The notes under the pieces: model-generated
What the model saw: only the letters and a program-made list of their open reading frames with translations
Database searches by the model: none
Told to the model about the DNA's origin: nothing
Translations under genes and position numbers: made by a program
Shown: positions 44,308 through 55,058 of the stretch, one piece after another
How positions within the stretch are numbered: position 1 is the first letter of the stretch
How the letters are laid out: each line of letters starts with the position of its first letter
Assembly (NCBI GenBank): GCA_036172665.1
Contig: CM069872.1
Location: forward strand, 37,000,101-37,064,100
DNA from: Prosopocoilus inquinatus
Taxonomy: Eukaryota; Arthropoda; Insecta; Coleoptera; Lucanidae
DNA: 64,000 nucleotides
Direction of reading: 5' to 3'

Positions 44308-46980
44308 TTATTTTTCCTTCTTCTTTTTTTCCTTTGCACTGCCTTTCTTTGTTACCTTACTTGCTTTAGACGTCACAGTTTTCGCTTGATTTTCTTCGGC
44401 GTTTTGTCTCTTCCTTTCTTCCCTCTCTTTTATTTTTATCTCACGCATTCTTATATCGTTAATTATGGTGTACGCGTTGAGATACAGTATGTTCAAAAAT
44501 TCCAAAAACGAAAGTTTATAATCAAGATTTACCACAACATCATCTTCCATGACTGCCGGACAAATTTTTGCGATACAGGTCACGAGCTTCTTCGGTTTCA
44601 TCCTCAAGAACGCATGCAAGTTCTTCCGGGCGATGTCGTCTTCGATCGGGTAGAGCGGTTTTGCTTCTGGTTTTTCCCCGAAGATAAGTTCATCTGATAG
44701 GAAAATAACATTTTCACTAACAGCTGTTACATTTTTCCCAGAAAGAAGGTGTGCCACATTTTTGTCATCTTCAAATAATTCCTCGTAGCATCTACATCGC
44801 AGTCCATACTTCAAACAAAAGGTAAGAAAGATCCTAACAGAATGGGGTTCCCCGATACTGGTATATAGGGCATACGCACTTTGAATGGGAAGTGCGTCTT
44901 TGTACTCGTATAATGCGAATCCTTTCAACTTTCCTGCGTTTGGTAAGATATCATTATGCAATAGCTTCTCGAAAGCAGTAGCTAAAACGCCTTGTTCCCT
45001 ACTGCACAGGGATTCCTCCCCATAAATCGCCCAAGCAGTTCCCAATAGAGAGAGTAAAAATTGCCAAAAGTAGATCTGCTCGAATGGATGGTGCTCGGTT
45101 TCCACACCACTGCAAGGATTGGCGTTCAAACTTTCGTCTGTATCTATAATACTGTAGCCCTTCGAAGTTATCCCCGAATCATAGTACATTTGCCAGAGGA
45201 AAAGACGGACTATTACACATTTAAAAACAATTTTCTCCGACGTTGCTATGGTAGCATACTGATGATAAAGATGATGCAGAGGCAGATAATTACGGTTCAA
45301 AGCTATCCGTGTTTTATTCTCTTCCAAATATACACTCGCTTGCGAGTTCAAATCAGAATCTTCTTGGAAATCTTCTGGTGGACTTGAACACTTGTACGCA
45401 ACAATCAGTTTCTCCAGAAAATAGCTTAGATCAACTTGCTCCGGTTCAAAATGTATCGGTATAGAAACGGGACTTAAGAGCGCGGATAATTTCTTAGGAA
45501 AATCTGATAATTCTATGAACTTGTGAATTCCTGGGGTCATATCAAAGTCTGGTTCACTTAGCTGAGAAATCCCCGCTATGCTAACTCGATGAGGCGTTGA
45601 TGATGTCGCAGAACGGCTCTTTCTTCTATAGTCTTTGAAAGACGCGCTGTGCAGAGAACCCCATGGGTTGACGATGGCTGGCTTGTCAAATGAAAACAGC
45701 GGCTTCTTTTGCACGACTGTACCATTTCCGCAGATTATTATTCCAGGGCCGTGCTTCATATTGTTCACCCAGAAACCGGCCATTCTCGCACCTCCGCGGA
45801 ACCCAAAATACATAAGGCCTCGTCCATTTCTCATGCCGCGAAGCCAGAAACCCTGATAATTATTGGTGATCGGAAACGTGAAGGTAGTATTAAAAAATGC
45901 TTTCCACACGTATTTCCCATAACCGCTCATAACGCCGCTCAACCATTCCCCCTTGTAATAGTCTGAGTTACCCCATACCATCGTTCCTTTTCCATCCCTT
46001 TTCCCTTCATGCCAGTTGCCCTGGTAGCAACAATGTTTGACGTACTGGCGAATGCCGTTGCCTTGACGTAAATCATCGCGCCATTCCCCATCGTACCAAT
46101 TATTATTAAATCCGTATAGCAACCATCCCTTACCATTCTTTTTTCCTCCTTTCCACTCGCCACTGTACAACATAGAAGTTGAACACACATACATACAGCC
46201 TTCACCGTGAAGTAAGCCGTTGCAGAAATCTCCGATGTAGTAGCTATTATCAGTATATGCTAGTCTACCTCTACCAGTAAGACACCCATTTTTAAATTCA
46301 CCCTCGTATACTGTTCCATCAGACCACGTAAATATACCACGTCCATGAAACCGTTTTTTCCAGACAGACCCTTTGTAAGAATTTCCATTTTTGAAATTAA
46401 TGGTTACTTCTTCTTTGCTATCGTTTACAAACCAGCTTTCGACTACTTTTATGCAACCAGTACCTTCTAAATTAGTACCCGTATCTTCTACAATAGTACT
46501 AATAATGCTAGGCAAAGTAAGTGGGCGTCTCTCAATTTTAGACGCACTTAGGGGCTTCAAACTGAGATCTGTTTTGGTTAGCGAGGCCAACGAACGTTTT
46601 CCCTTATCCTGACTTTGCCCAGATTTCAACTTCTGCTTTATAGAATTCCTCGACCCAAAACTCTTCTTCGATCTCTGAGACAAGGACACTTTAGTTCCGG
46701 AAACGTTCGATATCTGCGAGTTTTGCAGATCTTGTCGCGAGAGCTCTCTGAAATCTTTTACTTCGGTTAATGTAGCTTCCTCCTCCTTAGGACTCTCTGG
46801 TTCTGCATTTACTATACACTCGTCGACCACATACTTGAAAAGAGAATCAAAAAAGAGTGATATTATTTCTTCTCGGTAATTGATCTTCTGAGGTTGTATT
46901 GAATTAATGTTCGAGACATCGTCGGTAACCACTGAGGAAGTCTTTTTGCTAATATTTTCTGTTGCAGATATTATTGACAT
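44308..46980 (-). CDS. RSPH10B: MORN-repeat protein, radial spoke head 10B-like
   Basis: This is an 890-codon intronless frame. In the counting used here the first Met is at 46980; the frame continues nine codons upstream without an ATG. Residues about 202-420 hold nine MORN repeats (YEGEFKNG, YSGEWKGGKKNGKG, YQGNWHEGKRDGKG, YKGEWLSG and others). The N-terminal 180 residues are Ser/Lys-rich and probably disordered; a long helical C-terminal part follows, ending in a Lys-rich tail (KEKKKKEK). Length and order match RSPH10B, about 870 residues in mammals, a subunit of the radial spoke head that links the central pair to dynein control in motile axonemes. In insects, sperm flagella and mechanosensory cilia are the likely sites. 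Single-exon structure and isolation among transposons could mean a retrocopy that stayed intact. MORN-repeat proteins are easily confused, so the ortholog name is less certain than the family. Confidence 0.8.
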   Translation of the reverse strand: MSIISATENISKKTSSVVTDDVSNINSIQPQKINYREEIISLFFDSLFKYVVDECIVNAEPESPKEEEATLTEVKDFRELSRQDLQNSQISNVSGTKVSLSQRSKKSFGSRNSIKQKLKSGQSQDKGKRSLASLTKTDLSLKPLSASKIERRPLTLPSIISTIVEDTGTNLEGTGCIKVVESWFVNDSKEEVTINFKNGNSYKGSVWKKRFHGRGIFTWSDGTVYEGEFKNGCLTGRGRLAYTDNSYYIGDFCNGLLHGEGCMYVCSTSMLYSGEWKGGKKNGKGWLLYGFNNNWYDGEWRDDLRQGNGIRQYVKHCCYQGNWHEGKRDGKGTMVWGNSDYYKGEWLSGVMSGYGKYVWKAFFNTTFTFPITNNYQGFWLRGMRNGRGLMYFGFRGGARMAGFWVNNMKHGPGIIICGNGTVVQKKPLFSFDKPAIVNPWGSLHSASFKDYRRKSRSATSSTPHRVSIAGISQLSEPDFDMTPGIHKFIELSDFPKKLSALLSPVSIPIHFEPEQVDLSYFLEKLIVAYKCSSPPEDFQEDSDLNSQASVYLEENKTRIALNRNYLPLHHLYHQYATIATSEKIVFKCVIVRLFLWQMYYDSGITSKGYSIIDTDESLNANPCSGVETEHHPFEQIYFWQFLLSLLGTAWAIYGEESLCSREQGVLATAFEKLLHNDILPNAGKLKGFALYEYKDALPIQSAYALYTSIGEPHSVRIFLTFCLKYGLRCRCYEELFEDDKNVAHLLSGKNVTAVSENVIFLSDELIFGEKPEAKPLYPIEDDIARKNLHAFLRMKPKKLVTCIAKICPAVMEDDVVVNLDYKLSFLEFLNILYLNAYTIINDIRMREIKIKEREERKRQNAEENQAKTVTSKASKVTKKGSAKEKKKKEK

Positions 46981-47003
46981 TGGCGTTCGATTGAATGTTC
47001 CTG

Positions 47004-47024
47004 TCAATAGACTTGCCTACTCAT
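47004..47024 (-). promoter_or_regulatory. Upstream open frame of the MORN gene
   Basis: A six-codon frame (MSRQVY then TGA) begins at an ATG 44 nt upstream of the main start and ends 24 nt before it. If the transcript starts further upstream it would temper translation. It is also a reason to check for a 5' intron. Confidence 0.35.
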
Positions 47025-47029
47025 TTTAT

Positions 47030-49317
47030 TATTTATTTCAGCTAGTTAAGTAAAGTCGCACTTTTCTCTCCTGTAATAAGAACTGCAGAGACGGGTTAGA
47101 ATGTTTCGACTCTATATGCAGGGTACCTTTAAAATTAAATTAGGTTTAAATAAGTAATCTGGAGAAAGCTGTGCAGCAGAGTGTATAGGGGAATGAGTAT
47201 TAAAAAATTAATTTTTAATTCAGTATCATAAATTCTGAATCTGTGATAATTTCAGTAATGTGTAAAAATTGATTCTGGCGCCGTTAAACATTAAACTGAA
47301 TAACTCTTTTTTATTTCTTTTATATTTTTGAATCCTTGTTAATTACTTTAGAGAAGTTCAAGCTTCAATAAATAAAATGAACTGTGCCGAATAAAAAAGG
47401 AAAGAAAAAAGGAATAAGTTCGGCATAAATCCAGCATCAGGAAGACAATTAAATAAAAGTCTTTAATCCCGACGGGATGATCCGGATTAATGCTAAAAGG
47501 AAAGTTGATCCGCTCGAAAACTGACTGACTTCGTAAGAATTTAATTACGTAATGCACTGAATCAATATTCGGTTTTACTCGGCGCTTAATAACAATTTCA
47601 TTCGGACTTTATGCAAATAGTTTCTATTTTAAGAGCCTTATGATATTTTTTTTGTCATCACGCCATCGCCTGCGGTTGTAATTTGCTAAGGCGTGGGTTG
47701 CTATATACAGTTAACTTGGAAAAAGTTTTTCTTTTTTGCTTTTTATTTATAAACGTAAGTGGGCGGAATTTTAATTGAAATAAATAAAACAAAGTTCGCG
47801 ATTTTCTTCTCTCGAGTGTTAAGCCGGGTTTTTCCCCGGGAAGAAGCCATTATTATATTTTTCAGTTTGGTTGGTTGCAATTTTCTCTGCAGAATCTCTC
47901 GCTGGAGCAAGACTTTAGCGGGAAATCGCTGTCGTGGTTACGTACGTTGCCGGTAAGGAGCTTTTAGTTTAATTAAGATGTTGTCAGTCTTGACTGTTCA
48001 ATTAATTATTTTCGCGTATTGTGCACGACATCTGCAATGTGGCTTGTGCATGCACAACGCGACAAATATCAGGTAAAGCGCCCTCAATTTATCTAAAGCA
48101 CTTGACTTTATCATTTCGTTCCATTTGTCAGCTATGAATTGCGAGATGCTCATTCAATTAAAAGCGCCTCGCCTTAAAAAGAAAAAAAAATCGAAAACCT
48201 GCAACAAATACAGAACCGAAATAGAAACTTTCTGCACAATAAACCAAGTCGAACCTAAACTTAGCATTTGAATGCGCCGAACTATCGCGTCGCATCCGTC
48301 TCGGTTGTCGCAGAAAGTGTCCGAATGATTTAGCGTGATCCTGAATAATTAAATCGAGGACAATGGAGCACCGTCTGAGAGGTGCTCGCCGGAACAAATA
48401 TCTGCAAACAATGACATAAGATGATAGAAGCCGGGCATTATTCACAGACTCCGCAGGGAAAATGCCACCGCACAATACCTGTCGCTCGCTTATATTCCAC
48501 CTGTATCAGTAGAAGTTATTGCAAATTCCGCCTTTGATGTCGCATTTGTTTTATGAAACAATAGCTTCAGGACTTGTCAGATAGAGAAAAAAACATGGAA
48601 TACGCGAAGTTAATTTGAACAAGTTTTTATCTTTTTTTCGTGAAAAAGTTAAAAAATTTGTATTAGGTATTACTGACCTGAACATCATTAACACAAAATT
48701 AGCCCGTGATTAATTCATAGAAATACAACGCAAAATAGAATCGGAGCAGTTCAAGTTCGATCAGTACCTACTAGAAAGACAGGCCAGATTTGTAAAAGGG
48801 AGGACAGCTCAATGTTGTCTTTAGTAGACTCTGGTGGCTTGATTTCACAACCCGACTCGGAAATCCGATTTTGACTATAATTTTTAATGTTGTTTTTTTT
48901 TTCTCGGAAAACGACGTGATTTTAATTCAGAATTAACAACACCGTATTTGATTGTTATTTAAAAATTCAATTCTCCATTTCAGAAGATGTTTTTCTAATA
49001 CGTTTTCTCTTTTCATTTGTTTGCATTTTATGAAATTTTTGGAGTTAAACCGGTTAAATTCTTTCCGCCTCAAAAACCCCCACTGGCTTGTAATTCCCTC
49101 CTCGTCGTTAAGGATGTACATGAAAAGATCCGTAGTTTTTTCATCTCGGTTCAATTTTGTAATGAAAAAATTCAGTTTTTTTTTTTTGAAAATTATTTGA
49201 TCTCATTTTGCTGTTCAGTTCAAAACTTCGTTTCAAACACCATTAAATCTGATTAACTAAGGCTTAGCAATAAGTCATCCTAGAATGGTTAGACATTAAT
49301 AAAATTTTACCAACTTA
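47030..49317. other. Gene-free stretch upstream of the MORN gene
   Basis: 47340-48500 is less AT-rich and free of transposon signatures, perhaps conserved non-coding DNA or an unseen promoter. No exon can be defended, and the frames listed by length here have no family signal. Confidence 0.4.
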
Positions 49318-49615
49318 GGGCCAATTTCATAACAGGACTTTAAATTTAAAGTTACTTTAACCTAAAAAAATACAGTTTAAACAGTGAGACCCTACGTTCA
49401 CTTTTAGACCTAGCATTGCATTAGGAACTCCCGAGCTACGCTTTTGCTGAAAACGCCCCAAATAGGTCTGAAACAGCTGTATAGAGACTGCTCGAGAGTT
49501 TCACTGCAATCAAAAACGATTTTTGACAAAATTTCCTAAAAAAAAACATTTGTTTCCCTATTCTTAAAGTGACTTTAAATTAAAGCTTTCTTAAGGTCTG
49601 CCTATGAAAATGGCC
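49318..49615. mobile_element. MITE carrying a decayed hammerhead
   Basis: The outer ends are inverted copies: GGGCCAATTTCATAACAGG with ACTTTAAATTTAAAGT inside it at the left, and the mirror of TTTCATAGGCAGACCTTAAG and GGCCATTTTCATAG at the right. The interior (about 49384-49550) is similar to the 312-bp retrozyme unit, including a mutated hammerhead. The left end is shared with 18416-18455. Target duplication not resolved. Confidence 0.55.
49432..49494 (+). ncRNA. Decayed hammerhead ribozyme, retrozyme type
   Basis: Aligned to the intact ribozymes at 61-63 kb: outer stem I CGAGC/GCTCG kept, core CTGAAAA instead of CTGAAGA, stem II reduced to a weak CGCCCC/GGTCT pairing, GAAACAGCTGT kept, cleavage triplet GTA, inner stem I eroded. 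The lost core G predicts no cleavage. Confidence 0.55.
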
Positions 49616-50350
49616 ATTAGTCTTGAATTTAAATTTCTAATCACTTTCTATGTTATTTAATCTTACAGAACCGCAGTATAAAACCATTATAGTGTACTTT
49701 AGTGTATCAGAAAGGAACCAGAAGTGAAACAAATTTTAGAAGAAATTACATGGCTGGCAACCTGTGTAATATTTCGTATCCAAACTTTAGAAAATAATTC
49801 ATAAATAAAAAGCAACAAATGTTTAGGACTTATTTTATGAACTTAACATTTTATGAATTTTAATTTAACTTTCCTAAAGTTTAGTTTCATTTTCTTCTAA
49901 ATGAAAAATTCAGCTTCTTGCTCACCTAATCGTTCCAGTTCAACCCCAAACATTAATAATATCAAATTTTATGCAAAAATAATACATAATGAAAAGAAAA
50001 TCATCAAAGAAGTATTATTTTGAAAATAATTATGTTAGTGCTAGGTTTGCAGCATGTCAAGGAAGTAGAAAATAAATCCCTTCAATTATTTGAATTATTT
50101 TTTTTTTGTGGCACCAAATATTCAAAACTTCACTAATCAGAGTGCAATGACTGCTACATCGAACGTTAGGCGCATGCGCGACAACTAACTTCATACAGGA
50201 TTCAAATAACAATTATAGCTGAGGCTAACCAATCTTATTACTCCCAAAGTTACTGAATAGCAATCATAATGAATATTGTCCAGATTATTGTTACCAGATA
50301 TTCACTTCACAATATTGTTATCTAACAATTTCTGTAGCAGAATCGGACTG
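49616..50350. other. Gene-free stretch
   Basis: AT-rich; nothing recognised before the left LTR. Confidence 0.4.
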
Positions 50351-51183
50351 TGTTTAAGCGGCGCGTTGGGGAGTCCAGGAACTCGTTGATCCGGAAGACG
50401 ATCCACCACGTGCACTTATTGTTTATTTGAAAGAAACACTGACACGCTATTTACAATATTTATTTACAAAAGCTTTTCCTAACACAAACTACAAACAATT
50501 ATAAAAACATTTAATCGCGGTTTTAACACTTAGCTGATATGAAAATTTGACGCATTGATTTCGCGACCTGAAAACCCCTTGTTTTCGAATGCCCCTTTTT
50601 TCCTTGTGTTGAGCAATTTAAAACTTTTGATTCAGGAATTACAATGTGGGGGAACGATGAAACTATTGGTCGTTGCTAACGAATAAACCGGTGATTGGTT
50701 GGGCTTGATAATTTAGAGAGTGAACTAAAGAAATATTACTAATATATTTTCCTAGAATGCTGAAGCCGGGAAAAACCGTGTCTTAGGGTTGCGAATAAGG
50801 TAAGGGCGCCTAATGCTAGCTTAAACAGCAAGGGGTCGGCGAGTCCTTAAGGCGGAATGCAAACGATGACAATGGACGGAATTAGAAATTGATGCGTTTC
50901 GATGTAAAATGCTCATTTAGTAGGTCTGAGCGCAAACATTGAAATAAACCTTACAGTGAACTGAATGGGGCATACACAGCGGGTGATGGAATTTTACTTT
51001 AATAGTTCGGTATGAGAATAATTCGAAAGATTTGGAAATGCCAGATTACTGACTACGCGGAATATCTTCGAGTAATGAAAATGAATAACGTACATGCCAA
51101 TATGATTAAAATTAAATTATAAAAATAAAGAAAATTAGAATGTATAGTTTTAACCTTAATCTAAAATAGCATAATGCTTAACA
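50351..51183 (-). repeat. Bel/Pao 3' LTR
   Basis: 833 bp, starting TGTTAAGCATTATG and ending CTTAAACA on the minus strand; 831 of 833 positions match the other LTR. Confidence 0.93.
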
Positions 51184-51185
51184 TA

Positions 51186-51196
51186 CTCCCCGCCTT
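51186..51196 (-). other. Polypurine tract
   Basis: AAGGCGGGGAG on the minus strand, two bases before the 3' LTR, in the position of the plus-strand primer. Confidence 0.75.
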
Positions 51197-51257
51197 GAAA
51201 GATTCATCTTTCAAAAAATAAAAATAAAAAAATAAAAATAAAGATAAATTAAAACTC

Positions 51258-54200
51258 TTAATCCAAGGGGAAAGGGCATAAACGTGTGGCGGCCCGCTTG
51301 AAAATACCAGATGAGGTCCGAACGACGCCGTCATCGCCGGGGAACACTTCTGTGATACGTCCAGAGGGCCAATGTAGCGGATGAAGGTTCTCCTCTCGTA
51401 GGAGCACCAGGGAGCCGGGGACCAGCTGAGTTCCCTTGTTGGGTTTCCATCTTGTCCTAGACTGCAACGTGTGTAGGTATTCTCTTGACCAGCGACTCCA
51501 GAATTGTTGACGAGTTTTCTGTATATACTGCCATCTAGACAACTGATTGGTCTTAAGATGCATTAAACTGGGTTCTGGGCTGGATAAAAGTGAGCCTCCA
51601 ATTAGGAAGTCTGAGGGACTGAGAAAGGTGAAGTCGTTTGGATCATTAGATATGGGAGTAATTGGTCGTGAATTTAGAATTGCTTCTATCTGAATTAATA
51701 GGGTATACATTTCCTCAAAATTTAACGATGTGGTGCCTAGCATTTTTGACAAATGAAATTTTGCTGACTTTACGGCTGCCTCCCAGATTCCTCCGAAGTG
51801 TGGTGATCTTGGTGGAATGAAGTGCCATTCTATTCCGTCGTTCGCCATTTCAGTGTGGAGCCTATCTTTTTCTTTTTCAGACTGAAAGAACTCTCTTAAT
51901 TTCGCGAGTTCTCTGTTAGCACCAACGAACTGCGTCCCGTTGTCAGAATAAATATTAATCGGTTTCCCTCGGCGTCCCATAAACCTCCTCAATGCTGCTA
52001 AGAATGCTTCAGAGGTGAGACTTCCAACTAACTCTAGATGGATTGCCTTTGTGGCGAAGCAAATAAATACCGCTCCATAACCCTTCACTGTTGTACTCCC
52101 TCGTCTTCGCCCTTCCCGTAAATGAAGAGGTCCGAAATAGTCAACTCCTACGTTTTCAAAAGGTTTAGACGGATTAACTCTCTTAGAAGGAAGATTGTCC
52201 ATTAAAAGTTCTATTCCTTTGGGATTAGCTTTGAAGCATGTCACGCATTTATGAATGATTTTCTTTACCGTATTTTTTCCCGAAATAGGCCAATATTTTT
52301 CACAAACAGCTGCCAAAGTTGATTGGACTCCGGAGTGTAAAGATCGTGTATGCTCATGGATTATTATTAGCTTCGTTAGTAGGTGATCTTGAGGGAGCAA
52401 ACTCTGGTGCCTCTGCGCATCTGGTACGTTTGCATGTTTCAATCTACCTCCAACCCTAAGTACTCCATTTTCATCAATAAAAGGGTTCAAGCTTAATATT
52501 TTGCTTGACGAAGATAGCTGTTTTCCGTTTCGCAATTGATCCCATTCACCTTTGAATGCTTGGTTTTGAGCAACTTTGACTAGTACCATCATTGCTTCAT
52601 TTAATTCCGATGATTTAAGAGAACCGCTATTGCATTCATCCGAGCCCGCCTTTCGAGCGCGTGCGTTATTTTTGAAACGTAGACAATAAGCGACTATCCT
52701 CTTAAGACGAGTCAGTGACGAATACCTGCTGAACCAGTCAAATTCTTCGTTGTTCACAATGGTGTGAACTACTTGTCGCTTCTCAGGAATTTCTTCAACG
52801 TTGATGTCACTTCCGCAGAGTGGTGCCTCTTCACTCGTAGCTGTCAACCATTCAGGGCCCTTCCACCAAATTTGAGAATCTAATAATCGCTGCGGCGTTG
52901 ATCCTCTCGTTATTAGATCCGCGGGGTTATCATTCGTGCCCACGTGATGCCAGTCATACACGTCCGTTAGATCCTGAATTTCGCTTACTCTGTTTGCAAC
53001 AAATGTTTTCCAAGTTTTTGATGAGGATTTTAACCAATTTAACACAATTTTAGAATCAGTCCAATAACAAGTTTTATTGAACTGCATGTTTAGAGCTTGT
53101 CTTATTTTGTTTACTAGTTGAGCTAATATCAAAGCTCCGCAAAGCTCTAATCTTGGTAAAGAAATTACTTTCAAAGGCGCCACTCTTGACTTGGAACCTA
53201 ATAAATTTGAGGAACTTTCTCCCTTTTCGTTTACTGCCCTTATGTATAAGCATGCACCGTATCCTTTCTCGCTTGCATCGCAGAAACCATGTAGTTCGAA
53301 CAAAGTTGGATTGTGAATTTCAATAACATTCCGTGGTACTTTGATTTCATTTATAAATTGAATATTCTGCGCGTATTCAAACCATGTGTGTTGCAGATTA
53401 ATGGGGATACTTTCATCCCAATCCAATTTTAGTTCCCATAATTTTTGAATTAAAATCTTTGCTACCATTACAAGAGGACCAATTAATCCTAATGGATCGA
53501 AGATTTTTGCCACTGACGATAGAATGTAACGTTTGGTAATTTTGCTAGGATGTTTCAGTACTTGAATCGAATATTGCAGGATATCTGAACTTGAATCCCA
53601 CTGTAATCCTAGCGTATTTACTTCTTTGCTCTTGTCCATGTCCAGAATAGTATTTTCAGTTTGTGAATCGGACCTATCTTTCAGCAAATGCCTTGTATTC
53701 GAGTTCCATTTTCTGAGGTTGAACCCACCTTTTGATAAAATCATAATAACTTCCTCTCTGATTTTCTTGGCTTCTGATAAGTTGTTGCATCCTGTCAGAA
53801 GGTCGTCAACATAGAAGTCTCGTAGTACTACTTCAGAGCCAGCTGGATAATTGTGACTCTCTTGTGCAGCTAACTCTTGCAAAGCTCTAATTGCTAAAAA
53901 TGAAGCTGGGGCTGTCCCATATGTAACTGTAGTTAGTTCGAACGTTTTTATGGCTTCCTGCTTATTGTCGCGCCACAAAATATGCTGAAAAGGCGTGCAA
54001 TCATCATGCATAATAACCTGGCGATACATTTTTTCTACGTCGGCAGTCATTACGTACTTAAACGTCCGGAATCGAGCTATGATGTCAAACAAGTCTTGCT
54101 GTAATTTAGCACCTACGAGCAATGCGTTGTTTAAAGATATGCCAGATGATGTTCTGGCTGAACCATCGAAAACTACTCTCAGCTTGGTGGTGATGCTTTT

Positions 54201-55058
54201 TTCTTTTACAATCGCGTGGTGAGGTAAGTAAAAGTGAGGTATGTCGTCATTTGCGTGCGGTAATTCCTTCATGTGGCTTAAATTCAAGTATTCATGAATG
54301 AATGCTGCATATTCAGTTTTCAATTGGGGGTCTTTGTCCAATTTCCTCTCTAAAGAATAAAATCTTTTTAAGGCTTGATCGCGAGATTTACCTAATTCAG
54401 GTGAATCTTCTCTGAAAGGGAGCGAAACGATGAACCGTCCCTCGTCGTTTCTTTCAACGGTTTTTATGAAATATTGTTCGCAAAGTTTTTCATCCGGTGT
54501 TAGTTTGGCGTGCTGGGTGTAAGATTCTAATTCCCAAAATTTGCTTAGTAAGTCATCTAACTCCGTCGTTGAAATATTGCAAATCGCTTGAGTGAACGGC
54601 TTTTCTTGCCTTGAAACTACTTTTCCCGATATTACCCATCCTAGTAATGTTTTCTGCAAACACGGTAGATTTCTCCCTAGGCTGATTTGTCCAATGCATA
54701 ATAATTTAAAGAATAATTCAGCACCTATTAATAAGTCAATATTTTTAGGCTGATAGAACTCTGGATCCGCGAGTTTTATGTTTTCCGGAATTTGAATGGT
54801 GTCTTTCGATATTGGAGTAAGCGGTATTTGATTTGATATCTTGTCTAATATCAAACAGTTTAACAGCGCTTGAAATTTGCTGTTTTTCGATTGTATTTGC
54901 ACGTCAACGTTATGCGTTACTCTCGTGCTGCTTTGAGTTACGCCTGACACTGTTACTTGCGCTCTTCTTTGTGGTAAGCCAAGACGCTTCGCTAAATCTT
55001 TTGATATTAAATTAGATTGCGATCCTGAATCTAGAAGTGCGCGTTTGACCATTGACAT
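51258..55058 (-). CDS. pol: Bel/Pao Pol polyprotein
   Basis: 1266 codons from the ATG at 55058. Protease: DSG at residues 10-12 near the very start. Reverse transcriptase: LRVVFDGSA near 293-301, the first Asp in TADVEKMYRQV (D340), and catalytic YVDD at 416-419. RNase H: D594 in GFCDAS, E638 in LPRLELCGA, D668 in YWTDSK. Integrase: zinc site H903-x4-H908 and C938-x2-C941, then D973 (GVDYFGPL), D1039 (YSDNGTQF) and E1093 (GIWEAAVKS). The C-terminal domain of Bel/Pao integrases (LVLLREENLHPLHW) closes the protein. All catalytic residues are present and no stop interrupts. The ATG start overlaps the end of gag by 47 bases in another frame and falls within the protease, so this ATG is probably not the true start of translation; Pol would normally be made as a Gag fusion. 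Confidence 0.95.
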   Translation of the reverse strand: MSMVKRALLDSGSQSNLISKDLAKRLGLPQRRAQVTVSGVTQSSTRVTHNVDVQIQSKNSKFQALLNCLILDKISNQIPLTPISKDTIQIPENIKLADPEFYQPKNIDLLIGAELFFKLLCIGQISLGRNLPCLQKTLLGWVISGKVVSRQEKPFTQAICNISTTELDDLLSKFWELESYTQHAKLTPDEKLCEQYFIKTVERNDEGRFIVSLPFREDSPELGKSRDQALKRFYSLERKLDKDPQLKTEYAAFIHEYLNLSHMKELPHANDDIPHFYLPHHAIVKEKSITTKLRVVFDGSARTSSGISLNNALLVGAKLQQDLFDIIARFRTFKYVMTADVEKMYRQVIMHDDCTPFQHILWRDNKQEAIKTFELTTVTYGTAPASFLAIRALQELAAQESHNYPAGSEVVLRDFYVDDLLTGCNNLSEAKKIREEVIMILSKGGFNLRKWNSNTRHLLKDRSDSQTENTILDMDKSKEVNTLGLQWDSSSDILQYSIQVLKHPSKITKRYILSSVAKIFDPLGLIGPLVMVAKILIQKLWELKLDWDESIPINLQHTWFEYAQNIQFINEIKVPRNVIEIHNPTLFELHGFCDASEKGYGACLYIRAVNEKGESSSNLLGSKSRVAPLKVISLPRLELCGALILAQLVNKIRQALNMQFNKTCYWTDSKIVLNWLKSSSKTWKTFVANRVSEIQDLTDVYDWHHVGTNDNPADLITRGSTPQRLLDSQIWWKGPEWLTATSEEAPLCGSDINVEEIPEKRQVVHTIVNNEEFDWFSRYSSLTRLKRIVAYCLRFKNNARARKAGSDECNSGSLKSSELNEAMMVLVKVAQNQAFKGEWDQLRNGKQLSSSSKILSLNPFIDENGVLRVGGRLKHANVPDAQRHQSLLPQDHLLTKLIIIHEHTRSLHSGVQSTLAAVCEKYWPISGKNTVKKIIHKCVTCFKANPKGIELLMDNLPSKRVNPSKPFENVGVDYFGPLHLREGRRRGSTTVKGYGAVFICFATKAIHLELVGSLTSEAFLAALRRFMGRRGKPINIYSDNGTQFVGANRELAKLREFFQSEKEKDRLHTEMANDGIEWHFIPPRSPHFGGIWEAAVKSAKFHLSKMLGTTSLNFEEMYTLLIQIEAILNSRPITPISNDPNDFTFLSPSDFLIGGSLLSSPEPSLMHLKTNQLSRWQYIQKTRQQFWSRWSREYLHTLQSRTRWKPNKGTQLVPGSLVLLREENLHPLHWPSGRITEVFPGDDGVVRTSSGIFKRAATRLCPFPLD
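55012..55058 (-). other. Gag-pol overlap and frame change
   Basis: Pol codons are displaced by +1 relative to gag codons. The shared window is 47 nt and falls where family members read continuously into the protease DSG motif. The sequence CAAACGCGC lies at the likely change point. Confidence 0.7.

Noticed and set aside
45061..46612. Plus- and minus-strand frames within the MORN gene
   Set aside because: They overlap a long, domain-supported frame and have no independent signal.
53626..54222. Plus-strand frames inside the Bel/Pao pol gene
   Set aside because: They are shadows of the real minus-strand frame.
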